A stretch of DNA of 64,000 nucleotides from assembly GCA_963695805.1 (NCBI GenBank), contig CAVOHV010000005.1:186001-250000 (forward strand), written 5' to 3'. The DNA is from DASUPK01 sp963695805 (lineage in GTDB: Bacteria > Actinomycetota > Thermoleophilia > Solirubrobacterales > 70-9). Shown piece by piece: positions 39,948 through 48,712 of this stretch (position 1 is its first letter; the number at the start of each line of letters is the position of its first letter). The notes below the pieces were generated by a model, which saw only the letters and a list, made by a program, of their open reading frames with translations, searched no databases and was not told the origin of the DNA. The position numbers and the translations under genes are program-made.

Positions 39948-41549
39948 ATGCGACAGGTACTCCTCTACGACACGACTTTGCGCGACGGCATGCAGGGCCA
40001 GGGCATGACCCTGTCCGCCCAGGAGAAGGTGCGCGTCGTCAGCAAGCTCGACGAGCTCGGGGTCCACTTCATCGAGGCGGGATTCCCCGGATCGAATCCA
40101 AAGGAGCTCGAGCTCTTCGAGATGCTGGCCGACCTCGAGCTCAAGCAGGCGGCCGTCTGCGCCTTCGGCATGACCCGCCGCCGCGACACGCAGGCGCCGG
40201 AAGACGAGGCACTTCGGCTGCTGGCGACGGGCTTTGCCCCGGTCGTAACGCTGGTGGGCAAGACCTGGGGGCTGCACCTCGAGAAGGTCACCAAGGTGAG
40301 CCCGAAGGAGAACCTGGCGATGATCCGCGACTCGGTCGCCTACCTGGTCAACGCCGGCAAGCGGGTGATCTACGACGCCGAGCACTTCTTCGACGGCTAT
40401 CGCGACGATCCCGGTTACGCGCTCGAGTGTGTGCGGGCGGCGGCGGACGCCGGCGCCGAGAACGTCACCCTCTGCGACACCAACGGCTCGAGCCTGCCGG
40501 CGCAGGTGACCGAGGCGACTGGGGATGTCGTCCATCAGCTCGACGTCCCGATCGGGATCCACACCCACAACGACCTGGAATGCGCAGTGGCGAACTCGCT
40601 TGCGGCGGTCGAGCAGGGCGCGAACCTCGTGCAGGGCACCATCAACGGGATCGGCGAACGCACCGGCAACGCCAACCTCACCTCGATCCTGCCCGCACTA
40701 CAGCTCAAGCTGGGCTACGAGTGCGTGAGCCCCGAACAGCTCGCCCGGCTGACCGGGACCGCGCATTTCATCGACGAGCTGCTCAACATCACCCCGGATC
40801 CCGACCAGCCGTTCGTCGGGCGCAATGCCTTCGCCCACAAGGGCGGCATGCACGTCGCCGGCGTGAACGCGGACGCCCGCACCTTCGAGCACATGGACCC
40901 GGACCTGGTCGGCAACGAGCGCGACCTGGTGGTCTCCGAGCTCTCCGGCAAGGGAACGGTTCTCGGGCGCGCCGAGCGGTCCGGCATTCCGCTGGATGAC
41001 GAGCAGGCCGCGAGAGCCGTGCGCACGCTGAAGGAGCGCGAGCACCGCGGGTATCACTACGAGGCCGCCGATGCCTCCTTCGAGCTGCTCCTCCGGAAGG
41101 AGAGCGGTCGCTACGAGCCGCTGTTCCGCCTCGAGAGCTTCCGCGTCCTGGTCGAGAAGCGCGAAGACGGCAAGGTCATCACCGAGGCCACGATCAAGGT
41201 CTGGGTCGACGGCGAGCGCTACCTGCGCACCGCGGAGGGCAACGGACCGGTGAATGCGCTCGACGAGGCGTTGCGCGGGGCGATCATCGATCGCCATCCG
41301 CACCTGGCCGACATCGAGCTGACCAACTACAAGGTCCGGATCCTCGACGAGCACCACGGCACCGGGGCCGTCACCCGCGTGCTGCTCGACTCCTCGGACG
41401 GGGAGCGGGAGTGGGGCTCCATCGGAGTCTCCGAGAACATCATCGAGGCCTCCTGGGAGGCTTTGGTCGACTCGCTCGAGTACGCCTTCCAGCCACGCGA
41501 AGAGAACACCCCACCGAGTGAACGAACAGATCCCGCTCGCACGACCTGA
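39948..41549 (+). CDS. cimA: (R)-Citramalate synthase
   Basis: 533-residue LeuA-like Claisen condensing enzyme. The N-terminus LLYDTTLRDGMQGQGMTLSA and FIEAGFPGSNPKELELFEM, with the citramalate-synthase pattern GWPGSNPKD-like, and VTLVGKTWGLHLEKV separate it from isopropylmalate synthase. HTHNDLECAVANSLAAVEQGA, NGIGERTGNANLTSIL and a C-terminal regulatory domain (about 400-515) are intact. It makes citramalate from pyruvate and acetyl-CoA, allowing isoleucine synthesis without threonine deaminase, with LeuCDB serving both pathways. ATG 39948 follows AAGAAAGG. Overlaps the next gene by 32 bp. Confidence 0.9.
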   Translation: MRQVLLYDTTLRDGMQGQGMTLSAQEKVRVVSKLDELGVHFIEAGFPGSNPKELELFEMLADLELKQAAVCAFGMTRRRDTQAPEDEALRLLATGFAPVVTLVGKTWGLHLEKVTKVSPKENLAMIRDSVAYLVNAGKRVIYDAEHFFDGYRDDPGYALECVRAAADAGAENVTLCDTNGSSLPAQVTEATGDVVHQLDVPIGIHTHNDLECAVANSLAAVEQGANLVQGTINGIGERTGNANLTSILPALQLKLGYECVSPEQLARLTGTAHFIDELLNITPDPDQPFVGRNAFAHKGGMHVAGVNADARTFEHMDPDLVGNERDLVVSELSGKGTVLGRAERSGIPLDDEQAARAVRTLKEREHRGYHYEAADASFELLLRKESGRYEPLFRLESFRVLVEKREDGKVITEATIKVWVDGERYLRTAEGNGPVNALDEALRGAIIDRHPHLADIELTNYKVRILDEHHGTGAVTRVLLDSSDGEREWGSIGVSENIIEASWEALVDSLEYAFQPREENTPPSERTDPARTT

Positions 41550-42675
41550 GCTCGGCCCGCGCGAGGAGGAGCTGCTGCTGGAGGTCGTCCGCTCCGGCTC
41601 GCTCTCGCTGGGACCGAAGCTCGACCAGTTCGAGCACGACTTCGGCGAGTGGCTCGGCGGCAGCGGCTACGCGGTAGCCCTGTCGAGCGGGACCGCCGCG
41701 CTCCACCTCGGCGTGCGGGCGATGGGCTGGGGTGAGGGCGACGAGGTCATCACGAGCCCCCTGAGCTTCGTCGCGACCTCGAACTCGATCCTCTACGAGC
41801 GCGCGACGCCGGTGTTCTGCGACATCGACCCGGTGACATTCAACATCGATCCCGAGGCCGCCGCGGCGGCGGTGACGGACGCGTCCGCCGGGATTCTCCC
41901 CGTCCACATCTTCGGCTACCCGGCCGACCTCCCGGCTCTGTCGAGGGTCGCCTCCGACAACGGGCTCGGGATCCTCGAGGACGCCGCGCAGGCCCTCGGC
42001 GCGGTCGACCGCAATGGAAAGAAGATCGGAGCCTCCGGCAACCTGGCGGTCTTCGCCTTCTATGCCAACAAACAGATGACGACGGGAGAGGGCGGCGTCC
42101 TGATCACGCCGGACAAAGGCGTGGCGGAGCGGGCCGTGAGCGAGCGCAACCAGGGCCGCGCGACGAATCCGAACGAGGTGGAGCACGACCGCATGGGCTT
42201 CAACTACCGGCTCTCCGACCTGCAGGCCGCGATCGGCATCGCCCAGGTCGAGCGTCTCGATGAGCTGCTGAACGCACGCGACAACGTGGCGGCGCTCTAC
42301 CGCGAGCGGCTCACGCAGCTCGGCGCCGCGCCCGCCGGCGAGCACGAGAACCACGACATCGTCCTGCCGTGCGAGAACAACGGTGATGAGCGGCGCGGGT
42401 GGTTCGTCTTCGTCGTTCAGCTCCCCAAAGAGACCGACCGCGACGCCGTGATCTCCTCGCTCAGGGATCAGGGAATCGCCTCTAAGGCCTACCTGCCCAG
42501 CATCCACCTGCTGCCGCCGTACCGAGAGCGGTTCGGCTTTGTGGGTGGGGAATTCCCGATCGCGGAGCGCGTCTCCGAGCGCTCCCTGGCGCTGCCGTTC
42601 TTCACCTCGATGACCGAGGGACAGGTCGATCGGGTCTGCACGGCGCTCGCCGAGGCGCTCGGCAAGCGACCCTAG
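41518..42675 (+). CDS. DegT/DnrJ/EryC1/StrS family aminotransferase
   Basis: 385-residue fold-type I PLP enzyme of the sugar-aminotransferase family, which aminates keto-sugars linked to nucleotides. Seen: YAVALSSGTAALHLGVRAMG, TSPLSFVATSNSILY, PVHIFGYPADL, LEDAAQALGA, the Schiff-base Lys in FAFYANKQMTTGEGGVL, and FNYRLSDLQAAIGIAQVERL. GTG 41518 lies inside the end of cimA (32-bp overlap in another frame). Substrate sugar unknown. A cell-envelope glycan role is inferred from the family. Confidence 0.9.
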   Translation: MNEQIPLARPELGPREEELLLEVVRSGSLSLGPKLDQFEHDFGEWLGGSGYAVALSSGTAALHLGVRAMGWGEGDEVITSPLSFVATSNSILYERATPVFCDIDPVTFNIDPEAAAAAVTDASAGILPVHIFGYPADLPALSRVASDNGLGILEDAAQALGAVDRNGKKIGASGNLAVFAFYANKQMTTGEGGVLITPDKGVAERAVSERNQGRATNPNEVEHDRMGFNYRLSDLQAAIGIAQVERLDELLNARDNVAALYRERLTQLGAAPAGEHENHDIVLPCENNGDERRGWFVFVVQLPKETDRDAVISSLRDQGIASKAYLPSIHLLPPYRERFGFVGGEFPIAERVSERSLALPFFTSMTEGQVDRVCTALAEALGKRP

Positions 42676-42678
42676 ACT
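42673..42678 (+). promoter_or_regulatory. -10 hexamer TAGACT of argH (leaderless)
   Basis: TAGACT overlaps the preceding TAG stop codon and ends 8 nt before ATG 42687. Confidence 0.55.
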
Positions 42679-42686
42679 CAGGACCG

Positions 42687-44057
42687 ATGTCCCGCTTCGG
42701 CGAAGAACAGGATCCGCTCTTCCGGCGGATCAACTCCTCGATCTCGTTCGACTGGCGCCTCGCGCCGTTCGATATCGCGCAGTCCAAGGCGCACGCGCTG
42801 ATCCTCGGGAAGCTGGACGTTCTCAACGCCGTGGAGCTCGAGCAGATCACCGGCGGACTCGACAGCGTCGCCGAGGAGCTCGACCAGGGGACCTTCGAGT
42901 TCCGCGATGGCGACGAGGACATCCACATGGCCATCGAGCGGCGCCTCACCGAGCTGATCGGGCCGGTCGGAGGAAAGCTCCACACGGCCCGCTCCAGAAA
43001 CGACCAGGTCGCGACGGATCTCGCACTCCTTGTGCGGGCCCATTCCGCGCGCGCGATTGCGCTACTCGAGTCGCTGATGGAGACGCTCGTGGCGCAGGCC
43101 GAGACCCACCGCGACTGGCCGGCGCCGGGGTACACCCACCTGCAGCGAGCGCAGCCTGTCTACCTCGGCCATCACCTGCTCGCCTACTTCTGGATGTTCG
43201 AGCGCGACGCCAGGCGCTTCTTCCGGGTGGCGGAGGCGACCACGGAGATGCCGGCGGGCTCCGGCGCCCTGGCGGGGGTCAACTGGGACCTCGACCGCGA
43301 CGCCCTGGCGGCCGACCTCGGCTTCGCGCGGCCGTATCCGAACTCGCTCGACGCGGTGTCGAACCGCGACTTCGCCCTCGACTACCTATCCGCGGCCGCG
43401 ATCTGCGCCATGCACCTTTCGCGGCTCGGCGCGGAGATCGTGCTCTGGTCGACCCAGGAGTTCGGCTTCGTCGAGCTCCCGGATTCGTTCGCTTCGGGCT
43501 CGAGCATCATGCCCCAGAAGAAGAACCCGGATGCGGCCGAGCTGCTGCGCGGCAAGGCCCCGCGCATCGCCGCCTCGCTCCAGAGTCTGCTGGGCACGAT
43601 GCACGCGCTGCCTCTCGCCTACAGCAAGGACCTGCAGGAGGACAAGGAGCCCCTGTTCGATGCGATCGACAACCTGGAGCTCTGCCTGGCGGCCGCCACC
43701 GGGATGCTCGCTGGGATCAGGTTCAACCAGGAGCGGCTCGCCGCAGCGGCGGAGGACGAGATGCTCGCGGCCACCGACCTCGCGGATGCCCTGGTCAAGG
43801 AGGGTGTGCCTTTCCGGGAGGCCCACGGGCTCGTCGGCGGGCTGGTTCGGTCCGCGCTCGATTCCGGCAGGTCACTCTCGGAGCTGAGCGACTCGGAGCT
43901 GGACGGGCTGCCGGACAACGCGCGTCAGGCGGTGCGCCACGCGCTCGAGGCCGGTAGGACGATCGAGTCGAAGGTCTCGGCCGGCGGCACGGCCTCGGCC
44001 CGTGTCGATGAACAGCTCGTGCGGGCGCGCGAGGCGCTCACGGCCCTGCGCCCGTGA
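42687..44057 (+). CDS. argH: Argininosuccinate lyase
   Basis: 456-residue fumarase/aspartase-superfamily enzyme that splits argininosuccinate to arginine and fumarate. Seen: EDIHMAIERRLTELIG, KLHTARSRNDQVATDLAL, PGYTHLQRAQPVYLGHHLL and the flexible catalytic loop GSSIMPQKKNPDAAELLRGK. ATG 42687 with a leaderless -10. The stop overlaps GTG 44054 of the DNA glycosylase gene. No other arginine genes are in the window. Confidence 0.96.
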   Translation: MSRFGEEQDPLFRRINSSISFDWRLAPFDIAQSKAHALILGKLDVLNAVELEQITGGLDSVAEELDQGTFEFRDGDEDIHMAIERRLTELIGPVGGKLHTARSRNDQVATDLALLVRAHSARAIALLESLMETLVAQAETHRDWPAPGYTHLQRAQPVYLGHHLLAYFWMFERDARRFFRVAEATTEMPAGSGALAGVNWDLDRDALAADLGFARPYPNSLDAVSNRDFALDYLSAAAICAMHLSRLGAEIVLWSTQEFGFVELPDSFASGSSIMPQKKNPDAAELLRGKAPRIAASLQSLLGTMHALPLAYSKDLQEDKEPLFDAIDNLELCLAAATGMLAGIRFNQERLAAAAEDEMLAATDLADALVKEGVPFREAHGLVGGLVRSALDSGRSLSELSDSELDGLPDNARQAVRHALEAGRTIESKVSAGGTASARVDEQLVRAREALTALRP

Positions 44058-44638
44058 ACCGGCAGTTCTTCGATCGCTCGGTGCACGAAGTCGCCCGCGA
44101 GTTGATCGGTTGCCGGCTGGCAATCGGCCCGACGGCCGGGGTCATCGTGGAAACCGAGGCCTATGAGGCCAGCGATCCGGCCTGTCACGCCTACGTCGGG
44201 CGGACCGCCCGCAACGAGGTCCTCTTCGGACCTCCGGGACACGCGTACGTCTACCTCTCTTACGGGATCCACAGCCTGTTGAACTTCGTCACCGAGCCGG
44301 AAGGCACGGCGTCGGCCGTACTGATACGCGCTCTGGAACCCACCGAGGGCATCGACCTGATGCGAGAGCGGCGGGGCCAGGAGCGGATCGAGACCCTCTG
44401 CTCCGGCCCCGGCAAGCTCGCGGAAGCGCTCGGGATCGATCTCTCTCTTAACGCCGCGGACCTCTTCCGGCCGCCGTTCGAGCTCAGCGAGCCGGCCGGC
44501 GAGTGGGCCGCCGTCGACGTGGTGACCGGGCCGCGGATCGGCATCACCAAAGCCGCCGAGCTGCCCTGGCGCTACTGCGTCAGCGGAAGCCGATTCGTCT
44601 CGCGGCCCTGGCCGGCCGCGGTTGAGAAGGCCGCGTAG
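44054..44638 (+). CDS. 3-Methyladenine DNA glycosylase (AAG/MPG family)
   Basis: 194-residue monofunctional glycosylase that excises alkylated or deaminated purines. Seen: AGVIVETEAYEASDPACHAYVGRTARN (residues about 28-54) with the catalytic Glu and base-pocket Tyr/His, LFGPPGHAYVYLSYGIHSLLN (about 57-77), and the C-terminal GPRIGITKAAELPWRYCVSGS. Typical length. GTGA overlap with argH implies cotranscription. Confidence 0.93.
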   Translation: MNRQFFDRSVHEVARELIGCRLAIGPTAGVIVETEAYEASDPACHAYVGRTARNEVLFGPPGHAYVYLSYGIHSLLNFVTEPEGTASAVLIRALEPTEGIDLMRERRGQERIETLCSGPGKLAEALGIDLSLNAADLFRPPFELSEPAGEWAAVDVVTGPRIGITKAAELPWRYCVSGSRFVSRPWPAAVEKAA

Positions 44639-44798
44639 ACAGCGCCGTCGGTCTTTGGACGTGTGAGCTCAGACGCTGCTTGCATGGAAAGCGGCGGTCT
44701 TGTGAGAAATATTCCTCCGGCCGTGTCGGAGGAGAACGTCCAGGGGGCATCATCCAGCTTCGAGGCGACGAACTTGGTGAGGTTGTTGAGCGCCAACC

Positions 44799-44804
44799 TA
44801 GACT
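44799..44804 (+). promoter_or_regulatory. -10 hexamer TAGACT (leaderless)
   Basis: TAGACT ends 7 nt before ATG 44812 of the VOC gene. Confidence 0.55.
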
Positions 44805-44811
44805 GCCCGGC

Positions 44812-45282
44812 ATGACGATCTACCGGATGGATCACGCCGGCGTTGTGGTCGAGGATCTTGCGGCTGCTGTCGAGTTCTTCGTCGAACTGGGCCTGGAACT
44901 GGAGGGCGAGGCAGCAGTCGAGGGTCAATGGGTGGACCAGCTCGTCGGGCTGGACGGCGTCCGAGCGGACATCGCCGTCGTGCGGACCCCGGACGGCCAC
45001 GGCCGGGTCGAGCTGTCGACGTTCCACACGCCGGTGGCCACCAGCATTGCGCCGAGGGCGCCGATGAACACCCCGGGCATCCCTCGCCTCACGTTCGTCG
45101 TCGACGCCGTCGACGACGTCCTCGACCGCCTCCGCCCCCACGGCGCCGAACTCGTGGGCGAGGTCGCGCAGTACGGGGACATCTACCGGTACTGCTACGT
45201 CCGGGGCCCCGACGGCATCATCATCGGGCTGATCGAGGAGCTCCGCCGAACGACATTCCGAGCATCGGCATCACGCGCGTGA
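44812..45282 (+). CDS. VOC superfamily (glyoxalase/bleomycin-resistance fold) protein
   Basis: 156-residue protein with two beta-alpha-beta-beta-beta units (MDHAGVVVEDLAAAVEFFVELG and PRLTFVVDAVDDVLDRLRPHG by position) and typical metal-ligand positions His near residue 7 and Glu in IIIGLIEEL. Reaction unknown. Members include isomerases, dioxygenases and antibiotic-binding proteins. An in-frame start at 44680 exists, but the leaderless -10 selects ATG 44812. The 174 bp before it hold no other gene. Confidence 0.82.
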   Translation: MTIYRMDHAGVVVEDLAAAVEFFVELGLELEGEAAVEGQWVDQLVGLDGVRADIAVVRTPDGHGRVELSTFHTPVATSIAPRAPMNTPGIPRLTFVVDAVDDVLDRLRPHGAELVGEVAQYGDIYRYCYVRGPDGIIIGLIEELRRTTFRASASRA

Positions 45283-45412
45283 CGGCCCCCGCTCGGTAGG
45301 CGGCGATGGCGGCCGGCTCTGACTTCTGAGGGCCAGACGCGAGCACCGATTTCGTGCACTTGACCCCCGTATGTGGGGGTCAATCGCTCACAATCGAGAA
45401 AGGGGAGGGCGC

Positions 45413-48400
45413 CTAGAGGCCCGTGCCGCCGGTGCCGCCGCCCGCGGTGCCGCCGGTGCCGCCACCGCCACCAGCGCTCGGCGCGGAGGGCGGGGGAGCT
45501 GCGGTCGGACCGCCTCCACCGCCCCCGCCAGTGTCGCCGCCTCCTCCGCCGCCACCGCCGCCTGAGGACGAGGAAGAGGAGCTGGAGGAGCTCGACGGGT
45601 AGGGGGAGGAACTCGAGGAAGAATCCGTCGTGGTCGAGTCGCCCGAGTCGCTCTTGTCCGCCTCCTCGGCCTTGTGCCGGCTGTAGATCGACTCGATCGC
45701 GCCCATGATCTGGCCCCAGATGATCGCGGGGTAGGTGCCGCCGTCGACCGGGCCGCCGTTGTAGTCGGTCGCCATGGACTCGGTGCTGTCGGCGTGGCCC
45801 ACCCACACGCAGGCGGTGAAGTGGTCGGTGCCGCCGCAGAACCAGGCGTCGCCGTTGTTCTCGGTCGTTCCGGTCTTGCCCCAGGCATTGTGGCCGGCGG
45901 ACTGGGCCTGGACGCCGGTGCCGGCGAGGACGTTCTCGCGAAGGATGTTCTTCATCGTCGAGGCGACGCCCGAGGAGAGGACGCGGATCTTGCGCGGCTT
46001 GTCCTCGGCGATCGTGTCGCCACCCGGGGCGCTGACCTTGTCGATGGCGACCGGGGCGAGCTGGTCGGGCCGGTTGTTCGGACCGGGGCTCGCGTCCAGA
46101 TTGCCTCCGACGCGCTCACCGCCCGCGGAGATCGTCTGGTAGGCGTGCGCCATCTCGAGCGGGCTGACGCCGGGGTCCATGGCGCCGAGGACCATCGAGG
46201 GGTTCGTCGAGAACTTCGTGTCGAGGCCCATCTCGTGCGCGGTATGGGCGATCCGCTTGGTGCCGCCGCGGACCGCTGGGCTGCCACCGCACCCGGAGGT
46301 GCACCTCAGTGTCCGGCCCAGCGCCAGCTCGGCGTAGACGGAGTTGTCGGAGTGGACCGTGGCCGTTTCGAGACTCGAGCTGCCGTAGTAGGTGTCGCTG
46401 TAGTTGTGCACATCGAAGTACTCGTTCTTCGAGTGTGGGACCTTGAAGATCTTCTCGTTCGACGCGTAGCTGGTGCTCGGTGAGATCCCCTGGCTGAGCG
46501 CCGTCGCAAGGGTGAACGGCTTGAAGGCCGAGCCCGGCTGGCGGTGGCCGTTGGTCGCCAGATTGAAGGGATGATTCTGGTAGTCGTTGCCGCCGACCAT
46601 CGCCTTGACGCCGCCGGTCTCGTTGTCGAGGACAACGACTGAGGCGGTCGGAGCGATGCCGGCCAGGGTGTTCTGTGCGATCTCCTGTGCCGTGTTCTGC
46701 ATCTCCATATCGAGCGGGGTTTGCACGGTCAGGCCGCCGCCGAACGCACGGCCGGGACCGTAGAGGTCGACGACCTGCTGGCGGAGCCACGAGGTGAAGT
46801 AGGGGGCCTCGGACTCGATCGATGGCTTGGCGATCTCGGAGGGGGCCGGGATCGAGGTCTGGACCCCATCGTCGTACTCGGCCTGGTCGATGTCGCCCTC
46901 GTCCACCATCCTCTGCAGCACCAGGTTCCGCCTGTCCGTGGCGGCCTGAGGGTTGTTCCTGGGCGAGAACGCGGAGGGAGAGGTGATGATCCCCGCGAGC
47001 ATCGCGGCCTCAGGCGGGGTCAGGTCCTTGGCGCACATCTCGTGTCCCGGCTGGCCGCAGCCCTGATGGCGCTCGCCGAAGTAGGTACGGGCGGCCGCCT
47101 CGATCCCATAGGCCCCCTCGCCGAAGTAGATGGTGTTCAGGTACTCGGTAAGGATCTTGTCCTTGTCCCAATGACGCTCGATCTCGTAGGCGAGCGCGGC
47201 CTCGCGGAACTTCTGGAAGACCGTTCTGCTGTTCTGCGCTTCGAGCGCGTTCTTGACGAACTGCTCAGTGATCGTGGACCCACCCTGGGTGGAGCCACCG
47301 GGGAGCACGTTCTCGATCCCGGCGCGGAACAGGCCCTTGAGGTCCACCCCGCTGTGCTCGTAGAAGCGACGGTCCTCGATCGCGACGGCCGCCTCCTTCA
47401 TATAGGGCGAGATGTCCCCCGAGTCGACCAGGATGCGGTTGTCGTTGTTCAGCAGCGTCCCGATCCTGTTGCCCTGGTCATCGACCACCTCCGAGTTCTT
47501 GGCCTCCGCGAACTCCTTCTTCGCTTCCAGCTGGGGCAGGTCCTGTGTGATCGACATCATGATCCCGAAAAAGAACGAGACGACGCCGAGCATGCCGACC
47601 CCGGCGACCAGGATGAGCAGACGAAGCTTCTTGATGCGCCCTGGCTTCGGCTTGCGGGGCCGGCGAGCGCTGATCCGGCGGGGAAGCCGGGGGGGAGGGG
47701 GCTTGCCGGCTCCGGCGGGACGCTGCTGCGGCACCCCGGCGGGAACACGCTCCCGCAGCGCGTGGACGCGGTCGCGGCCCTCGGCGATCCTCTCGCCGCC
47801 GACCCGGCGCAGACTCTGCAGTCCGTTCTCGAAGGCGTTCCTGATGGTGGAACCGCGACGCGCGACACGGCCCTTCTGCGGCTGGGTGGCCAGAACCGAT
47901 TCGAAGTCGGCGTTCTCGTCGTCGTCCTGATCAGCACTCTCCAGGCGGGCACGTTCCTCGTCGAAGTCGAGGATGGGGCTGGGGCGGCGTGAGGCGCGGC
48001 GACGGGCCTCCTTGGCGAAGTTGCGCGCCTCGCCCGGCGTGGGAGGGCCGGCGGGGCCGTCGTCTCGCTCGCGCAGAGGGGAGAGGGAGCCCGGCTCGAA
48101 GACGTCGCCGCCGAAGCTCAGCCAGTCGTCGTCGCCCGGCTCGACCGGTGTGCGGGGCCTTTCGCGGCGCTCAGGCTTCCTTTTGCGGGGCGCCGCCGTC
48201 GGTGGCTCTGCGTGGTCCTCGTCGTCGAAGAGGAGCTCGCTGCGACGGTCGAGCAGCTCCTTTGCGCGGGCAGCGTAGCCGCGAGAGCCATTGCCTGAGC
48301 CATTGCCCGGCGAGCCATTCCCAGCCGAGCCATTCCCGGGCGAGCCATTGCCCCGGGCATCGTTGCCGTTTCCGCTGGAGCCGTCGCCATTGCGGAATCG

Positions 48401-48508
48401 CCGACGACGCTCGGGGGCCTCGTCGGTGCCCTCGGGCTCGTGGGATTCCGTCCGTGAAGCGGAACGGTCCCGGTCTACGTCGAAATCGAAATCGAAGTCG
48501 TCTGTCAT
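45413..48508 (-). CDS. Class A penicillin-binding protein (PBP1A type)
   Basis: 1031-residue bifunctional peptidoglycan synthase. Residues 1-290 are a long cytoplasmic Asp/Arg/Gly/Asn-rich region with GNGSPGNGS-type repeats. A single TM helix is at about 296-318. The GT51 transglycosylase domain (about 345-520) has EDRRFYEHSGVD and GGSTITEQFVKN. The transpeptidase domain (about 590-900) has the SxxK motif GSAFKPF, the SxN motif HSDNSVY and WGKTGTTENNGDAWF. The C-terminal 120 residues are Ser/Gly/Thr low complexity. ATG 48508. It polymerises glycan strands and crosslinks peptides outside the membrane. Confidence 0.94.
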   Translation of the reverse strand: MTDDFDFDFDVDRDRSASRTESHEPEGTDEAPERRRRFRNGDGSSGNGNDARGNGSPGNGSAGNGSPGNGSGNGSRGYAARAKELLDRRSELLFDDEDHAEPPTAAPRKRKPERRERPRTPVEPGDDDWLSFGGDVFEPGSLSPLRERDDGPAGPPTPGEARNFAKEARRRASRRPSPILDFDEERARLESADQDDDENADFESVLATQPQKGRVARRGSTIRNAFENGLQSLRRVGGERIAEGRDRVHALRERVPAGVPQQRPAGAGKPPPPRLPRRISARRPRKPKPGRIKKLRLLILVAGVGMLGVVSFFFGIMMSITQDLPQLEAKKEFAEAKNSEVVDDQGNRIGTLLNNDNRILVDSGDISPYMKEAAVAIEDRRFYEHSGVDLKGLFRAGIENVLPGGSTQGGSTITEQFVKNALEAQNSRTVFQKFREAALAYEIERHWDKDKILTEYLNTIYFGEGAYGIEAAARTYFGERHQGCGQPGHEMCAKDLTPPEAAMLAGIITSPSAFSPRNNPQAATDRRNLVLQRMVDEGDIDQAEYDDGVQTSIPAPSEIAKPSIESEAPYFTSWLRQQVVDLYGPGRAFGGGLTVQTPLDMEMQNTAQEIAQNTLAGIAPTASVVVLDNETGGVKAMVGGNDYQNHPFNLATNGHRQPGSAFKPFTLATALSQGISPSTSYASNEKIFKVPHSKNEYFDVHNYSDTYYGSSSLETATVHSDNSVYAELALGRTLRCTSGCGGSPAVRGGTKRIAHTAHEMGLDTKFSTNPSMVLGAMDPGVSPLEMAHAYQTISAGGERVGGNLDASPGPNNRPDQLAPVAIDKVSAPGGDTIAEDKPRKIRVLSSGVASTMKNILRENVLAGTGVQAQSAGHNAWGKTGTTENNGDAWFCGGTDHFTACVWVGHADSTESMATDYNGGPVDGGTYPAIIWGQIMGAIESIYSRHKAEEADKSDSGDSTTTDSSSSSSPYPSSSSSSSSSSSGGGGGGGGGDTGGGGGGGPTAAPPPSAPSAGGGGGTGGTAGGGTGGTGL
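48283..48360. repeat. Short tandem repeats in the PBP N-terminus
   Basis: Imperfect 15-bp units such as GAGCCATTCCC on the plus strand encode GNGSPGNGSAGNGS in PBP1A. Confidence 0.6.
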
Positions 48509-48642
48509 GTGCGTTGGGCAACGCCGGTGTCGCCCGCGCCTGGATCCAGGTTGCGCCTGGACAGTGACTCTAAGGACACCGGCCGACGTGGGTTGTTGCG
48601 CCCACGTGCAAGCCGTGCCCGGCCAGGCGGAAGCGGGGAGTC

Positions 48643-48712
48643 TAGCATTGGCCCCGTGGCCGAATTCGGGGTTCAGGCGGGCCTTTCAGCGTCCTTTGAG
48701 ACGAATGGCTGA
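48643..48712 (+). promoter_or_regulatory. tyrS promoter and 18-codon upstream ORF
   Basis: TAGCAT (48643-48648) lies 7 nt before GTG 48656, which opens an 18-residue ORF (starting VAEFGVQAGL) ending at 48712. Its stop overlaps the tyrS start in ATGGCTGA. The tyrS ATG has only a weak Shine-Dalgarno, so the leaderless ORF may deliver ribosomes by coupling. It has no tyrosine codons. Confidence 0.45.
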
